Source: Acinetobacter portensis (GTDB lineage Bacteria > Pseudomonadota > Gammaproteobacteria > Pseudomonadales > Moraxellaceae). Taken from it: 64,000 bases of DNA. Below the pieces are notes generated by a model. That model was not told where the DNA came from. It worked only from the letters and a program-made list of their open reading frames with translations, and searched no databases. How positions within the stretch are numbered: the stretch's first letter is position 1; each line of letters opens with the position of its first letter. Location of the stretch: NCBI RefSeq assembly GCF_023158935.1, contig NZ_CP096120.1:1426001-1490000 (forward strand). Direction: 5' to 3'. Below are positions 37,620 to 47,958 of this stretch, in pieces. A program made the translations under genes and the position numbers.

Positions 37620-37621
37620 TT

Positions 37622-38926
37622 ATGAATTTATCTCAGAATCTAGATTTAACATTAAAACAAACCCTACCTTCACTTTCACAATTCAGTGAATTGATTGATT
37701 TAAACTGGATTGAAGATTGCTTAAACCAAACAGGTAAAGCATCAATTCGAAAAAGAAAACTGCCTGCTGAACATGTTGTTTGGCTGGTGATCGGACTTGC
37801 TCTATTTCGAAATCAGCCGATTTGGTATGTGGTTCAACAATTGCAACTTGTTTTCGGTACGGCAGAATACTGTGTACCGAGTGCATCCGTACAAGCAAGA
37901 CAGCGCTTAGGATTAGAACCCATGAGTGCTTTATTTTCGACATTAAGTCAGGCATGGTTTAAAGACTCACAACAACAATATAGCAACTTTCACGGTCTAT
38001 GCGTTTGTGCTGTAGATGGTGTGGTTTGGTCTATGCCTCATACAGAAGAAAACTTTAAGCACTTTGGTTCATCCAAAGGCAAAACAGCAGCTGCCCCTTA
38101 CCCACAAGTCAGAGCGACTTGCCTAGTGAATACCAATACACATGAAATGATTGATGCCCAAATTGGCAGTATGGATCAAGGTGAATTAACCTTAGCCAGT
38201 CAATTAAAAGCACCAGTTCGCAGTATTACCCTATTTGATCGTGCTTACTTCTCTGCTGATTTTTTAGTGAGTTGGCAATCTCAGGCAGAAGAGAGTCATT
38301 GGTTGATGCGAGCAAAGGACAACCTGCGTTATGAAGTGATTCATCATAATGCGGCCCATGACTTTCAGATCAAAATGCCTGTTTCAGCAAGAGCAAAAAA
38401 GATAAATCCGTCATTGGGTGACTATTGGGAAGCACGTTTAATTGAAGTTGAATATGCAGGGAAAATAAGATGTTACATTACATCATTAACAGATTCTAAA
38501 GTTTATCCATTCAAAGACCTTGCAATGCTTTATATCCAGCGTTGGGAAATAGAAATGTGTTATCGGGAAATTAAAAGTGATTTACAGGATGCAAGGATTT
38601 TAAGAAGCAAACAACCTGATTTGGTCTATCAAGAATTGTGGGGGGTATTTATTGCATATAATATCTTAAGAAGACAGATGAGGTTTATCGCTGAACATGC
38701 AAAGGTGAGTCCTTTAAGGATCAGTTTCCATATTGCATCCATGAGTATTATCAATATCTTAAGGCACACACCTTTAGAATCAGCAGGAAACCTACCCAAA
38801 CATTTAGCGCAATTATTTGAACAATCTAAAATATTTGTATTACCTGAAAAAAGGCAAAGGCAATGTCCGCGAGTAGTGAAAATTAAAGCACAAAAATATC
38901 CAAGAAAATGCCAGTCAATTTCTTAA
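37622..38926 (+). CDS. IS4-group transposase (InsG-like)
   Basis: 434 residues, close to the 442 of E. coli InsG and alignable from the first residue, which supports the ATG at 37622 although it has no ribosome-binding site. DDE residues are visible in CAVDGVVW, LFDRAYFSADF and the Y-2-R-3-E-6-K signature YIQRWEIEMCYREIK. Its stop lies inside the right inverted repeat. It moves the element by cut and paste. Confidence 0.95.
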   Translation: MNLSQNLDLTLKQTLPSLSQFSELIDLNWIEDCLNQTGKASIRKRKLPAEHVVWLVIGLALFRNQPIWYVVQQLQLVFGTAEYCVPSASVQARQRLGLEPMSALFSTLSQAWFKDSQQQYSNFHGLCVCAVDGVVWSMPHTEENFKHFGSSKGKTAAAPYPQVRATCLVNTNTHEMIDAQIGSMDQGELTLASQLKAPVRSITLFDRAYFSADFLVSWQSQAEESHWLMRAKDNLRYEVIHHNAAHDFQIKMPVSARAKKINPSLGDYWEARLIEVEYAGKIRCYITSLTDSKVYPFKDLAMLYIQRWEIEMCYREIKSDLQDARILRSKQPDLVYQELWGVFIAYNILRRQMRFIAEHAKVSPLRISFHIASMSIINILRHTPLESAGNLPKHLAQLFEQSKIFVLPEKRQRQCPRVVKIKAQKYPRKCQSIS

Positions 38927-38939
38927 CTGACTGGCATTA

Positions 38940-38950
38940 CCACTTATGTG
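38940..38950. repeat. IS4-group target site duplication, right copy
   Basis: CCACTTATGTG, identical to 37540-37550; it is followed by AGGCTTTTTTT, the right arm of the interrupted terminator. Confidence 0.93.
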
Positions 38951-38971
38951 AGGCTTTTTTTCAATTTCTTA

Positions 38972-40495
38972 TTAGTGACGAATAATCACGGTCTTAATTC
39001 GATTCGAATCCATTTCAGTAACTTCAAAGTGAATACCTTGGTATTTCAACTCTGTACCTACCTCAACTTCACCGTCAACCTTTTCAAGAATTAAGCCAGC
39101 AACACTAATGTAGCCCGCATCTTCTTCAACAAGATCCAACATTCCCAACTCAAGTTCAAGTTGGTAAACATCTAGCATACCACTTGCCTTCCAAGTCGTA
39201 TCATCCAACTTCACTAAATCAAGTTGTTCATCGGCATCTGGGAATTCACCCGCAATCGCTTCAAAAACATCAAGTGGAGATACTAAACCTTGTACAACAC
39301 CAAACTCATCACTTACAAGAACCAATGAACCTTTTGATGTACGTAAAGTATTAATTGCATCAATCACTTTCATTTTTTCAAAAATGTAGATTGGACGATG
39401 ACGTTTAATCAAGTCTTTTAACTGCTCTTGATCATCCACAACATCTAGCAATTCTTTCGCACGAACAACACTGAGAACCTTATCTAAACTACCGCGACAA
39501 ACTGGGAATAAGCTATGTGGCACAGATAGAATTTTTTCACGAATTTCTTCTGGACTATCATCTAAATTCACCCAAGAAATTTGACTTCTTGGCGTCATAA
39601 TAGAAGCAACAGAACGCTCAGCAAGTGTTAATACACCACCAATCATATAACGCTCTTCGTCTGCAAAAGTATCTTTCGCTTCACTTACCTGACCATCAGC
39701 ATCTTGAGTTGCAACTTGTCCACCCATCAATTTTAAAATTGAATCTGCTGTACGATGACGCAGTGGGATTTTAGACTCATGCTTAACAACATTTCGCTTA
39801 GAGAACTGGTTGAATGCTTCAATTAAAATAGCAACACCAATACCTGAGTAAATGTATCCTTTAGGAATATGGAAGCCAAAACCTTCAGCAATTAAGCTAA
39901 TACCAATAAGTAAAAGGAAGCTTAAACAAAGAATAACAACTGTAGGATGTCTGTTTACAAATAATGTAAGTGGCTTAGATGCAATTAACATCACGATAAC
40001 CGCAATTGTAACAGCTGCCATCATTACATAGATATTATCTACCATACCAATAGCAGTAATTACAGAATCGAGTGAGAAAACAGCATCAAGCACAACAATT
40101 TGCGCAACAACCATACCAAAACCAGCATAAACCACTTCTGACGTTGACTTAACTTCTAGTTTACCTTCAATTTTTTCATGTAATTCTGTGACAGCTTTGT
40201 ACACCAAGAATAATCCACCAAACAACAGAATTAAATCTCGCCCTGAGAAGGACAAGTCTGCAAATTCCACAATTGGTTTTGTTAAGGTAACGAGCCATGC
40301 AATAACAGAAAGAAGCCCCAAGCGCATAATTAACGCTAAAGAAAGACCAATAATACGCGCTTTATCACGTTGTTCTGGTGGAAGTTTTTCTGCCAAAATA
40401 GCAATAAAAACTAAATTATCAATACCAAGAACGATTTCCAAAATTATTAGAGTTATTAAACCAACCCAAATTCCCGGATCTAATAGAAACTCCAT
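38972..40495 (-). CDS. TerC-family membrane protein with CBS and CorC/HlyC domains
   Basis: About 507 residues from ATG 40495, supported by GGAG 10 bases upstream; the open frame to 40501 starts on TTG. The N-terminal TerC domain (about 1-235) has seven helices with conserved acidic residues ([22 protein letters not shown]); then a CBS pair (about 290-410) and a C-terminal CorC/HlyC transporter-associated domain. It aligns by eye with E. coli YoaE/YegH. TerC proteins are linked to metal export, often Mn, and to loading of exported metalloenzymes; the substrate here is inferred only. Confidence 0.9.
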   Translation of the reverse strand: MEFLLDPGIWVGLITLIILEIVLGIDNLVFIAILAEKLPPEQRDKARIIGLSLALIMRLGLLSVIAWLVTLTKPIVEFADLSFSGRDLILLFGGLFLVYKAVTELHEKIEGKLEVKSTSEVVYAGFGMVVAQIVVLDAVFSLDSVITAIGMVDNIYVMMAAVTIAVIVMLIASKPLTLFVNRHPTVVILCLSFLLLIGISLIAEGFGFHIPKGYIYSGIGVAILIEAFNQFSKRNVVKHESKIPLRHRTADSILKLMGGQVATQDADGQVSEAKDTFADEERYMIGGVLTLAERSVASIMTPRSQISWVNLDDSPEEIREKILSVPHSLFPVCRGSLDKVLSVVRAKELLDVVDDQEQLKDLIKRHRPIYIFEKMKVIDAINTLRTSKGSLVLVSDEFGVVQGLVSPLDVFEAIAGEFPDADEQLDLVKLDDTTWKASGMLDVYQLELELGMLDLVEEDAGYISVAGLILEKVDGEVEVGTELKYQGIHFEVTEMDSNRIKTVIIRH

Positions 40496-40909
40496 TAGCA
40501 AATTACTCCGGTATGGTTAGCTGGAAATTGCATATTAAGACCTGCGCACTGCGAGGGATCCATGTTTTTAAACCTTTTCAACGATAATTAACTCTATTAT
40601 GCATAAAGTTTGATATTTGTAATTTATTTTTTTTAATATTTTGTAAATCATTGATACTTTAAGAGATAAGAACTAACCTTATGATTAAATATTTAGTAAT
40701 AAAGAAAGTAAAAAATAACACTTTCACCACAAATTAAAATATATTTTTTTTCAGCGAAAACATGCATTAAATTCAACACACTAATATATAAGGTTATTTG
40801 TTAATTATATATTTTAATAAACTATTGCAAAAGGTGAGAAATTTCACATAAAATATTAAATGTTCAGATATTAAAAACTACAAAACAATTCAAATATAAA
40901 GGCAACATC
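40496..40909. other. Intergenic region between the TerC and MarR genes
   Basis: A 414-base divergent region, highly AT-rich after 40620. I looked for a manganese riboswitch (yybP-ykoY), common before TerC genes, on the minus strand and did not find its core. No repeats, RNA gene or open frame can be supported. A GGAG (plus 40506-40509 complement) precedes the TerC start. Confidence 0.6.
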
Positions 40910-41374
40910 ATGAGCAAAAAATATTCAAAATTTTTACCATCATCAGAAGATTTTACAATAGAACAATTTCCATATTATTGGATCGCACAGGTTTACTCTA
41001 AACAAGTAAATCAAGTGGATCATGCATTAAAAAAGTATGGTTTAGATAACTCACGTCGTCGTATTCTAATGGCTTTAAAATCTAATCCTAATGCAAGTGT
41101 TTCTGATCTTTCAGATATGGTTGTATCTAAAATGTCGACAACAACTAAAATTGTTTATCGTTTAAAAGATGAAGGTTTAGTACATACTTATTCATGTGAA
41201 GATGATGCTCGTATCACTCGTGTAATTCTTACAGAAAAAGGGATTGAAATGACCGATAAAATTAACGACTTAACATCTGTTGTTTTAGAGCAATCATTTG
41301 ATGGATTAACACCACTACAAATTGAAAAGATGATGGAATGTTTACGCCATATTTTTAAAAACTTATCTCGCTAA
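40910..41374 (+). CDS. MarR-family transcriptional regulator
   Basis: 154 residues with a winged helix-turn-helix at about 45-110 (NASVSDLSDMVVSKMSTTTKIVYRL, core: SDLSDMVVSKMSTTTKI) and the wing around DARITRVILTEKGIEM. Helices at both ends form the dimer interface. The ligand and target are unknown; it diverges from the TerC gene across 414 bases and converges with glcB. Phenol-type or oxidant sensing is typical of the family, but no Cys-based sensor is evident (one Cys in the wing, one near the C-terminus). Confidence 0.92.
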   Translation: MSKKYSKFLPSSEDFTIEQFPYYWIAQVYSKQVNQVDHALKKYGLDNSRRRILMALKSNPNASVSDLSDMVVSKMSTTTKIVYRLKDEGLVHTYSCEDDARITRVILTEKGIEMTDKINDLTSVVLEQSFDGLTPLQIEKMMECLRHIFKNLSR

Positions 41375-41457
41375 TTTTAAAATTAATTACAATTGTTAAT
41401 TAAATCTCCTTAATTTCAAATAATTTCTAAAACTTGACTTTAGTATATCTCGAACAT

Positions 41458-41483
41458 AAAAAAGCCTCTTACGAGGCTTTTTT
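41458..41483. terminator. Bidirectional intrinsic terminator
   Basis: AAAAAAGCCTC (41458-41468) pairs with GAGGCTTTTTT (41473-41483) across loop TTAC. It lies between the convergent MarR gene and glcB. Confidence 0.95.
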
Positions 41484-41498
41484 ATCTATCAAATGAAA

Positions 41499-43661
41499 TT
41501 AATCACCTGTGTAACCTTTTAACTTTAAACGCGCTGCATGTAAAAGTGGCTCTGTGTAACCAGATGGTTGCTCCCCGCCCTCAAACACTAAATCATACGC
41601 AGCTTGGTAGGCATAACCATTAAAGTTTGGCGCCATTGGTGTATATAGTGGATCATTCGCATTTTGCTCATCCACAATTTTAGCCATACGTTGCATTACT
41701 TCTTCAACCTGCTCTTTCGTAACCACACCGTGACGCAACCAGTTTGCTACATGCTGTGAAGAAATACGTAAAGTTGCACGGTCTTCCATTAAACCAACGT
41801 TGTTGATGTCTGGAACTTTAGAACAACCTACGCCTAAATCTACCCAGCGAACCACATAACCTAAAATACCTTGAAGATTGTTTTCAAGTTCTTTTGTTTT
41901 TTCTTCCGCAGTCCAGTTTGTATTGGTAGCCAATGGTGGCGTTAACAAATCATCTAAAGAAAGTGCTTCTGTTTCTAGCAATTCTTTTTGACGTTCAGAA
42001 ACATTACATTGATGGTAGTGAATTGCGTGAATTACAGCACCAGATGGTGATGGAACCCATGCACAGCTTGCACCCGCTTCAGGATGTTCAATTTTAGTAT
42101 TGTACATATCTAAAAGCATATCTGGTTTTGGCCACATGCCTTTACCAATTTGTGCTTTACCACTTAAACCAGCCTGAAGACCAATCATTACGTTACGATT
42201 TTCGTAAGCTGGGAACCAAGTTTGAGCTTTAACTTCTGTCTTACGAACAAATGGACCAGCTTCCATAAAGGTATGAATTTCATCACCTGTACGATCCATA
42301 AAACCTGTATTAATAAAGATCGTACGATCTTTTGCAGCAGCAATACAGTTTTTCAAGTTTACAGATGTACGACGCTCTTCATCCATAATACCGATTTTTA
42401 ATGTTTTAGCAGGTAAACCAAGTGCTTGCTCTGAACGCTCGAATAATTCAACCGCGAACGCAACTTCTTCTGGACCATGCATTTTTGGCTTAACGATATA
42501 CATAGAACCTTTACGTGAGTTTCTATTTTCGTTTTCGCCTTTAATATCTGCAAAAGTTAATAATGGAGTAATTAACGCATCCATAATACCTTCGTAGATT
42601 TCAGCACCATCTACAAGAATCGCAGGGTTTGTCATTAAATGACCAACATTACGAAGAAGCATTAATGAGCGACCATGAAGCTTCGTTACACCACCGCTTA
42701 AATCTGTATAAGTACGATCTTTATTTAGTGTACGTGTAACTGTTTTGCCGTTCTTTTCAATAGATTCAGACAAAGTACCTTTCATTAAGCCTAACCAGTT
42801 ACGGTAGCCTTCTACTTTCTCTTCCGCATCGACAGCTGCAATAGAATCTTCTAAATCTTGAATTGTTGTTACCGCAGCTTCAAGAACAAGATCTTTTACG
42901 CCAGCAGCATCTGCTTGACCAATTGGGCTTGTTGCATCAACTTCAACAATTACATGCAAACCATTATTCAATAGAATAATTTCTTTTGGTGCAGATGCAT
43001 CACCATTAAAGCCAACAAACTGAGCTTCGTTTGCTAAAGTTGTTGTTGAGCCATCTTTTAACGATACAGCTAATTTTTTACCATCAACAGCATATTGAGT
43101 CACATCTGCATGTGAGCCAGTTGCTAATGGGAAAGTTTCATTTAAGAAGTTTTTAGCGAAAGCGATAACTTTCTCGCCACGAACAGGGTTATAGCCTTTA
43201 CCTTTTTCCGCACCACCATCTTCTGGAATTACGTCAAAACCGTAAAGTGCATCGTATAAAGAACCCCAACGTGCATTTGCTGCATTTAAGCAGTAGCGTG
43301 CATTACGCACAGGTACAACAAGTTGTGAACCTGCTAAAACTGCAATTTCTTCATCTACATTTTCAGTTGTAATTTGAAAATCTTCTACTTCTGGTAATAA
43401 GTAGCCAATTTCAGTTAAGAAAGCTTTGTAAGCTCCTAATTCAAATTTGTTATTACGGTGCCATTCATCAATTTTAGCTTGAATGTCATCGCGCTTTGCA
43501 AGCAATGCTTTATTTTTAGGACTTAGATCAACGACAACTTGTTCAAAGTTTTTCCAGTAAGTTTCACTGTTTAAACCAGAACCTGGTAATGCTTCATTTT
43601 CGATAAAATCGTAGAGTTCTTTAGCAATTGCTAACTTGCCTTTTTGAATACGTGCAGTCAT
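41499..43661 (-). CDS. glcB: Malate synthase G
   Basis: 720 residues, the single-chain G type (about 723 usual). The TIM-barrel and insert regions are recognisable by [17 protein letters not shown], the [16 protein letters not shown] segment with catalytic Glu and Arg, and [16 protein letters not shown] near the active site. It condenses acetyl-CoA with glyoxylate to malate in the glyoxylate cycle, needed on acetate, fatty acids and alkanes. AGGAAAG precedes the ATG. TATACT on the minus strand (plus 43702-43707) could be its -10. Confidence 0.98.
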   Translation of the reverse strand: MTARIQKGKLAIAKELYDFIENEALPGSGLNSETYWKNFEQVVVDLSPKNKALLAKRDDIQAKIDEWHRNNKFELGAYKAFLTEIGYLLPEVEDFQITTENVDEEIAVLAGSQLVVPVRNARYCLNAANARWGSLYDALYGFDVIPEDGGAEKGKGYNPVRGEKVIAFAKNFLNETFPLATGSHADVTQYAVDGKKLAVSLKDGSTTTLANEAQFVGFNGDASAPKEIILLNNGLHVIVEVDATSPIGQADAAGVKDLVLEAAVTTIQDLEDSIAAVDAEEKVEGYRNWLGLMKGTLSESIEKNGKTVTRTLNKDRTYTDLSGGVTKLHGRSLMLLRNVGHLMTNPAILVDGAEIYEGIMDALITPLLTFADIKGENENRNSRKGSMYIVKPKMHGPEEVAFAVELFERSEQALGLPAKTLKIGIMDEERRTSVNLKNCIAAAKDRTIFINTGFMDRTGDEIHTFMEAGPFVRKTEVKAQTWFPAYENRNVMIGLQAGLSGKAQIGKGMWPKPDMLLDMYNTKIEHPEAGASCAWVPSPSGAVIHAIHYHQCNVSERQKELLETEALSLDDLLTPPLATNTNWTAEEKTKELENNLQGILGYVVRWVDLGVGCSKVPDINNVGLMEDRATLRISSQHVANWLRHGVVTKEQVEEVMQRMAKIVDEQNANDPLYTPMAPNFNGYAYQAAYDLVFEGGEQPSGYTEPLLHAARLKLKGYTGD

Positions 43662-44039
43662 TGTCTTTCCTGATATTGCTACTTTTTATACAAGAGTTTC
43701 TAGTATACCCATTTATACTTTAGTGAATAGCATTATCACATTGCGAAATAATCATCATTTATTATCAAATAGATACCTTTATTTTAAATAAATTACTTGA
43801 TTAAAAATGCAACAATATTATTCTCCTGAATACTCTTTTATAATGTATAAATTTTCTTTATGACGAAATTAGACTTAAGTTCAGATTTTTGTTTTAAAAC
43901 TATACAAAGTCTAGGGTTCATTAAACTAAATGAACAAAGATTAAGCCATGAATAACCATTCTTGTCGACCACTTCAACAAAAATATACAATAAAAAAGCA
44001 TCCAGATTGGATGCTTTTTTAATCTACTTTTAATATATC
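43662..44039. other. Intergenic region between zapE and glcB
   Basis: A 378-base region without a gene. It contains the glcB leader with a possible -10 (TATACT on the minus strand at 43702-43707) and the zapE terminator at 43992-44020. The middle 250 bases are AT-rich and show no repeat or hairpin that I can defend. Confidence 0.6.
43992..44020 (-). terminator. Intrinsic terminator after zapE
   Basis: A perfect 12-bp stem (43992-44003 with 44009-44020), 5-base loop, A and T runs on the flanks, 20 bases past the zapE stop. Confidence 0.95.
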
Positions 44040-45161
44040 TTAAAGCTGCTTATGTGCAGTATTTAGGTACTCATCTGATTGCATTTCTAATAAACGTGAA
44101 CGCGTGCGTTCAATTTCAAAGGCTAATTTTTCACCATTATATAAATCAATAATAGAATCTTCAGACGTTAAGATGAGTTTTACACCACGATCATAGAATT
44201 CATCAACCAAATAAATGAAGCGTCGCGTTCCTTCAGACAATACATCATTCAAATGCGGAACATTACTTACTAGAACAGTATTGTAGACATTCGCAATTTC
44301 AATAAAATCGGCTGGGCTACGTGGTTTCAAGCAAAGTTCAGAGTATTCACACCACAATACATCTTCAGTATGACTAATTGTTTCAACTGTACGGCTATTA
44401 ATAATAATTGGTTCTTGCGACTGAGCTTGTGTTTGCGTTAAGGCAGAGAAACGCTGAGCCATCCATAAATTATGTTCATGTGTTAATGGTGATTTAAACA
44501 ATTGAGCCTGTTTCAATACGCGTAAACGATAATCCACCCCTGCATCCACATTCAAAATAACGCAGTTTATTTTTACCAATTCAATTGTTGGAATAAAACG
44601 ATCTCGATGGATACCATTTTTGTATAAGCCATCTGGTGCAATATTTGATGTCGCAATTAAGGTAACACCGCGCGCGAATAATTTTTGGAACAAATCGCTT
44701 AGAATCATTGCATCCGTAACGTTTGATACAAAAAATTCATCGAAACAAATCACCACAGCATCTTTATAAATTTGGTCTGCAACCAAGTCCAATGGGTTTC
44801 TTTGCCCTGAAAGCTTATTTAGCTCTTTATGAACATGTTGCATAAAATGGTGAAAATGCATGCGTGTTTTTCTACGAAATGGAACAGAATCGTAGAATTG
44901 ATCCATTAGCCATGTTTTACCACGTCCTACACCACCCCACATATACACACCTTTAGGTGGTACTTGTTTTCTAAAGCGACGAAATGCTTTTTTAGATGCT
45001 TTATAACGTTGGATTAATTCCTGCCAAACTCGATCTAACTCATGCACAGCTTGAGCTTGAGCTTCATCAGGCATAAATTGCCCAGATGATATTGCTTTGG
45101 CATATCGTTCTGCGGGTGACATTGGATTAAATGCTGTATTTGTTGAGTTTAAATCTGACAT
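44040..45161 (-). CDS. zapE: Cell division protein ZapE (AFG1-like ATPase)
   Basis: About 373 residues from ATG 45161 (MSDLNSTN...); the frame upstream to 45227 overlaps the neighbour's spacer and lacks support. AAA-type ATPase with Walker A GGVGRGKTWLMD, Walker B VVICFDEF and a sensor region LIATSNIAPD. ZapE associates with the Z-ring late in division in E. coli and has links to the LACE1/AFG1 mitochondrial proteins. It lies 87 bases from the AraC regulator on the same strand and is probably separate. Confidence 0.93.
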   Translation of the reverse strand: MSDLNSTNTAFNPMSPAERYAKAISSGQFMPDEAQAQAVHELDRVWQELIQRYKASKKAFRRFRKQVPPKGVYMWGGVGRGKTWLMDQFYDSVPFRRKTRMHFHHFMQHVHKELNKLSGQRNPLDLVADQIYKDAVVICFDEFFVSNVTDAMILSDLFQKLFARGVTLIATSNIAPDGLYKNGIHRDRFIPTIELVKINCVILNVDAGVDYRLRVLKQAQLFKSPLTHEHNLWMAQRFSALTQTQAQSQEPIIINSRTVETISHTEDVLWCEYSELCLKPRSPADFIEIANVYNTVLVSNVPHLNDVLSEGTRRFIYLVDEFYDRGVKLILTSEDSIIDLYNGEKLAFEIERTRSRLLEMQSDEYLNTAHKQL

Positions 45162-45248
45162 ATTTTTCAAGGCTAATTTGGGGGCTGATGGATTATAACG
45201 AAGATTCTCATGTATTTTATATAACACTTTTGCATAAATTTACTTAGG

Positions 45249-46253
45249 CTATTTATATTGCCGTGGGCTGTAACCAAACCATCTTTTAAAAGCATGATTA
45301 AATGCCGCAGGTTCAGAATAACCAAGTAAATGTGCAATTGTTTCAATCGAATATTCCTGATACTCAATTAACGTAAGTGCTTTTTGTTTAATGACATCTT
45401 CACGAATTTGTTTATAACTTGTTTGCATTTGGCATAACTGATGACGCAAAGTACGTTCAGGTATTTTTAATGCTTTAGAGGTTTCAGCCATGCTTGGTAT
45501 TGTACCCTGCTGAAGCTCTAAATAGTCTTTAACACGTTGTATAAGCGATGGATTATTATCAACTTCCCTTAAACGCATCAATTCATTTTCACATTTTTGT
45601 TCATATGCCTTGAATGAAATAGGATCGGCAGACATAATTTTCTTATGCAGTATCTCTCGATCGAAATAGAACATCGCCTGTTCAGAATTAAAGGCTATCT
45701 CATCTCCAAACACATCTGTATACATTTGCTTTAATTCAGGATTTTCTGGAAAATTAAATGGCAAACTGACCTGAATTGAAGGCAACTCTACATCCATTAT
45801 ATTAAATAAATCCAAAATAAAACGATAAGTACCTGAAACTTCACAATGTGCTAAGAAACAACCTAACTGTGTATCCAAATTTAAAGGCTTAAGGCGTAAA
45901 GCAATCTTATTTTCAAAATACTGAACATCTAAATGTCCATTTAAATGCGTTAAGCGACTATATTCCACACCTTTTTCAAGCACTTTTTCAATATTGTCAC
46001 TCGCAACAAGTAACATAAGCAAAGGACCATGACCCGCCAAGGAATATTGTTGACCTATAATTAAACCTTGCTCAGGTGCAATCCCCTCACCCAATGCAGC
46101 TAAAACACTTTGCTCCAAACTTGGATGAATGATTGAACTTGGATCTAACGCCTTTTCATTTAAACCAATTCTTTCTAGTTTTTGGTCGACATTAATCCCT
46201 GCTTTACGCATTCCCTGGATTAAATACAACAAACTAAGAATTGATCTTTTCAT
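45249..46253 (-). CDS. AraC-family transcriptional regulator
   Basis: 334 residues. The N-terminal half is an arabinose-binding-like sensor domain of the kind found in OruR/ArgR-type regulators (GHGPLLMLLVASDNIEKVLEKG), and the C-terminal 100 residues carry two helix-turn-helix motifs (EYSIETIAHLLGYSEPAAFNHAFKRWFGYSPRQYK, in part: IAHLLGYSEPAAFNHAF). It is transcribed away from the monooxygenase gene across 164 bases, so it is probably its regulator. Confidence 0.92.
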   Translation of the reverse strand: MKRSILSLLYLIQGMRKAGINVDQKLERIGLNEKALDPSSIIHPSLEQSVLAALGEGIAPEQGLIIGQQYSLAGHGPLLMLLVASDNIEKVLEKGVEYSRLTHLNGHLDVQYFENKIALRLKPLNLDTQLGCFLAHCEVSGTYRFILDLFNIMDVELPSIQVSLPFNFPENPELKQMYTDVFGDEIAFNSEQAMFYFDREILHKKIMSADPISFKAYEQKCENELMRLREVDNNPSLIQRVKDYLELQQGTIPSMAETSKALKIPERTLRHQLCQMQTSYKQIREDVIKQKALTLIEYQEYSIETIAHLLGYSEPAAFNHAFKRWFGYSPRQYK

Positions 46254-46417
46254 GTAAAAACAAAATTAGGGCTTTTGTATTTTTTACTCTATTTCCTTTA
46301 TCTTTCATATTGCCGAAACTATCAATTTTTATGCCATTAAGATCATATGACATTCACATCAATTTCATTTATGCTAAAAATGAACAATTAATGCACTTAT
46401 AAATAAAGGAATATCGT

Positions 46418-47884
46418 GTGATTAATAGAACAAAAATTGCAATTATTGGTTCTGGCTTTGGCGGAATCGCGATGGCCATTCGACTAATTCAAAGTAATAT
46501 TCATGACTTTATTATTCTAGAAAAAGCCAATGATGTTGGTGGTACATGGCGCGAAAACCAGTATCCTGGAGCAGCTTGCGACGTACAATCACACATGTAT
46601 TCACTTTCTTTTGCACCAAAAGCAGATTGGTCTAGAAGATATGCCGAAGCACCTGAAATTTATGCTTATATTCAGAATGTCGTAACAAAATTCGATTTAA
46701 AGAAATATGGTCAATTCAATACAGAAGTTTTAGCTGCAAAATACAGTGAAGATGAATGTGAATGGCACTTAACATTAAATAATAATGAAACACTTATTGC
46801 ACAATTTGTTGTTTTTGCTTCAGGTCCATTACACGTACCCCAAATTCCACCAATCAAAGGATTAGAAAAGTTTAAAGGTGAAATTTTCCATTCTGCAAAA
46901 TGGAATCATCAGTACGATTTAACTGACAAAAAAGTTGCATCAATTGGTACAGGTGGAAGTGCTATTCAATACATTCCTGAAATTGCAGACAAAGTAAATC
47001 ACCTCTATGTTTTTCAGCGTACAGCCGCTTGGGTTATTCCACGTGATGACAGAAAATATTTAAATATCGAAAAAACATTATTTAAAAAATTCGATTGGAT
47101 TAGAAAGTTACATCGAGCGCGTTTATATTGGTCTAATGAATCTCGTGTTGTCCCCATTGTTAAACCACATGTTATGAAATATGCGCAGAAACTTGCTAAA
47201 GCATATTTAAAATATCAAGTTAAAGATCCCAAAATCGCGGATAAACTTGTTCCTGATTATATTATGGGATGCAAACGCATCTTAATTTCAAACAAGTATT
47301 ACCCTACTTTTAACAAAGAAAATGTTGAACTTATTACAGATAAAATTCAAGAGATTACATCTAATAGCATCATTACTCATGATGGAAAAGAACATGAAAT
47401 TGATTGTTTAATATTTGGTACAGGTTTTATTACAGATCCACGCATATATCTAAAAAACTTCGAATGTCTTGGTGAAAATAGCCAAACACTTCAAAATGCA
47501 TGGAAAGATGGTGCAGAAAGTTATTTTGGAATTTGTACAAAAGGTTTTCCAAATTTATTTCAACTACTAGGACCAAATACCCTGCTCGCACATAATTCAG
47601 TTATTTTTATGATTGAAGCGCAAGTTGAATATATTCTACAAGCTCTAGAAATGACTAAAATCACGAATAGCGATGCGCTTGTCATTAAAGATGAAGCTCA
47701 AGATGCCTTTAATAGAAAACTTGAAAAATTATTTAATAATACAATTTGGCAATCTGGATGTGTTAGTTGGTATCAACAAGATGGCGGTAAAAATTTCGCT
47801 TTATGGCCAACTTATACATGGAAATATAAGCAGGAAATACAAAAAATCAAACAAAGTCATTATCGTCTTCTGTATAAAAAATAA
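46418..47884 (+). CDS. Flavin-containing monooxygenase, Baeyer-Villiger type
   Basis: 488 residues with FAD-binding GSGFGGIAMA (about 11-20), a second dinucleotide motif GTGGSAIQ (about 177-184) for NADPH, and the Baeyer-Villiger fingerprint FxGxxxHxxxW at FKGEIFHSAKW (about 152-162). It should oxidise ketones to esters or lactones, or related substrates, with NADPH and oxygen. The substrate is unknown. Divergent AraC regulator upstream; lysO follows 74 bases downstream. It does not look like AlmA, the long-chain alkane monooxygenase I remember from Acinetobacter. Confidence 0.93.
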   Translation: MINRTKIAIIGSGFGGIAMAIRLIQSNIHDFIILEKANDVGGTWRENQYPGAACDVQSHMYSLSFAPKADWSRRYAEAPEIYAYIQNVVTKFDLKKYGQFNTEVLAAKYSEDECEWHLTLNNNETLIAQFVVFASGPLHVPQIPPIKGLEKFKGEIFHSAKWNHQYDLTDKKVASIGTGGSAIQYIPEIADKVNHLYVFQRTAAWVIPRDDRKYLNIEKTLFKKFDWIRKLHRARLYWSNESRVVPIVKPHVMKYAQKLAKAYLKYQVKDPKIADKLVPDYIMGCKRILISNKYYPTFNKENVELITDKIQEITSNSIITHDGKEHEIDCLIFGTGFITDPRIYLKNFECLGENSQTLQNAWKDGAESYFGICTKGFPNLFQLLGPNTLLAHNSVIFMIEAQVEYILQALEMTKITNSDALVIKDEAQDAFNRKLEKLFNNTIWQSGCVSWYQQDGGKNFALWPTYTWKYKQEIQKIKQSHYRLLYKK

Positions 47885-47958
47885 TTTTGTGTAATTGATG
47901 AGCACAAATTAATTTTAAGTCTGCATAATAGACAGGTATTTTTTAGCTACCCTTTTTT

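Larger units (their letters stand above)
37551..38939 (+). mobile_element. IS4-group insertion sequence, complete
   Basis: The element is 1389 bp with perfect 18-bp terminal inverted repeats TAATGCCAGTCAGTTAAG (37551-37568 and complement at 38922-38939) and an 11-bp target duplication. The ends closely resemble those I recall for E. coli IS4 (TAATGCCGATCAGTTAAG). It carries one intact transposase in the plus direction. I cannot give its registered name from sequence alone. Confidence 0.95.

Noticed and set aside
31157..38939. Composite transposon formed by ISAba1 and the IS4-group element
   Set aside because: The elements differ in their ends and transposase, each has its own target duplication, and the genes between them are ordinary core genes.
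40496..40700. Manganese riboswitch (yybP-ykoY) before the TerC gene
   Set aside because: Such riboswitches are common before TerC genes, but I could not find the conserved core on the minus strand.
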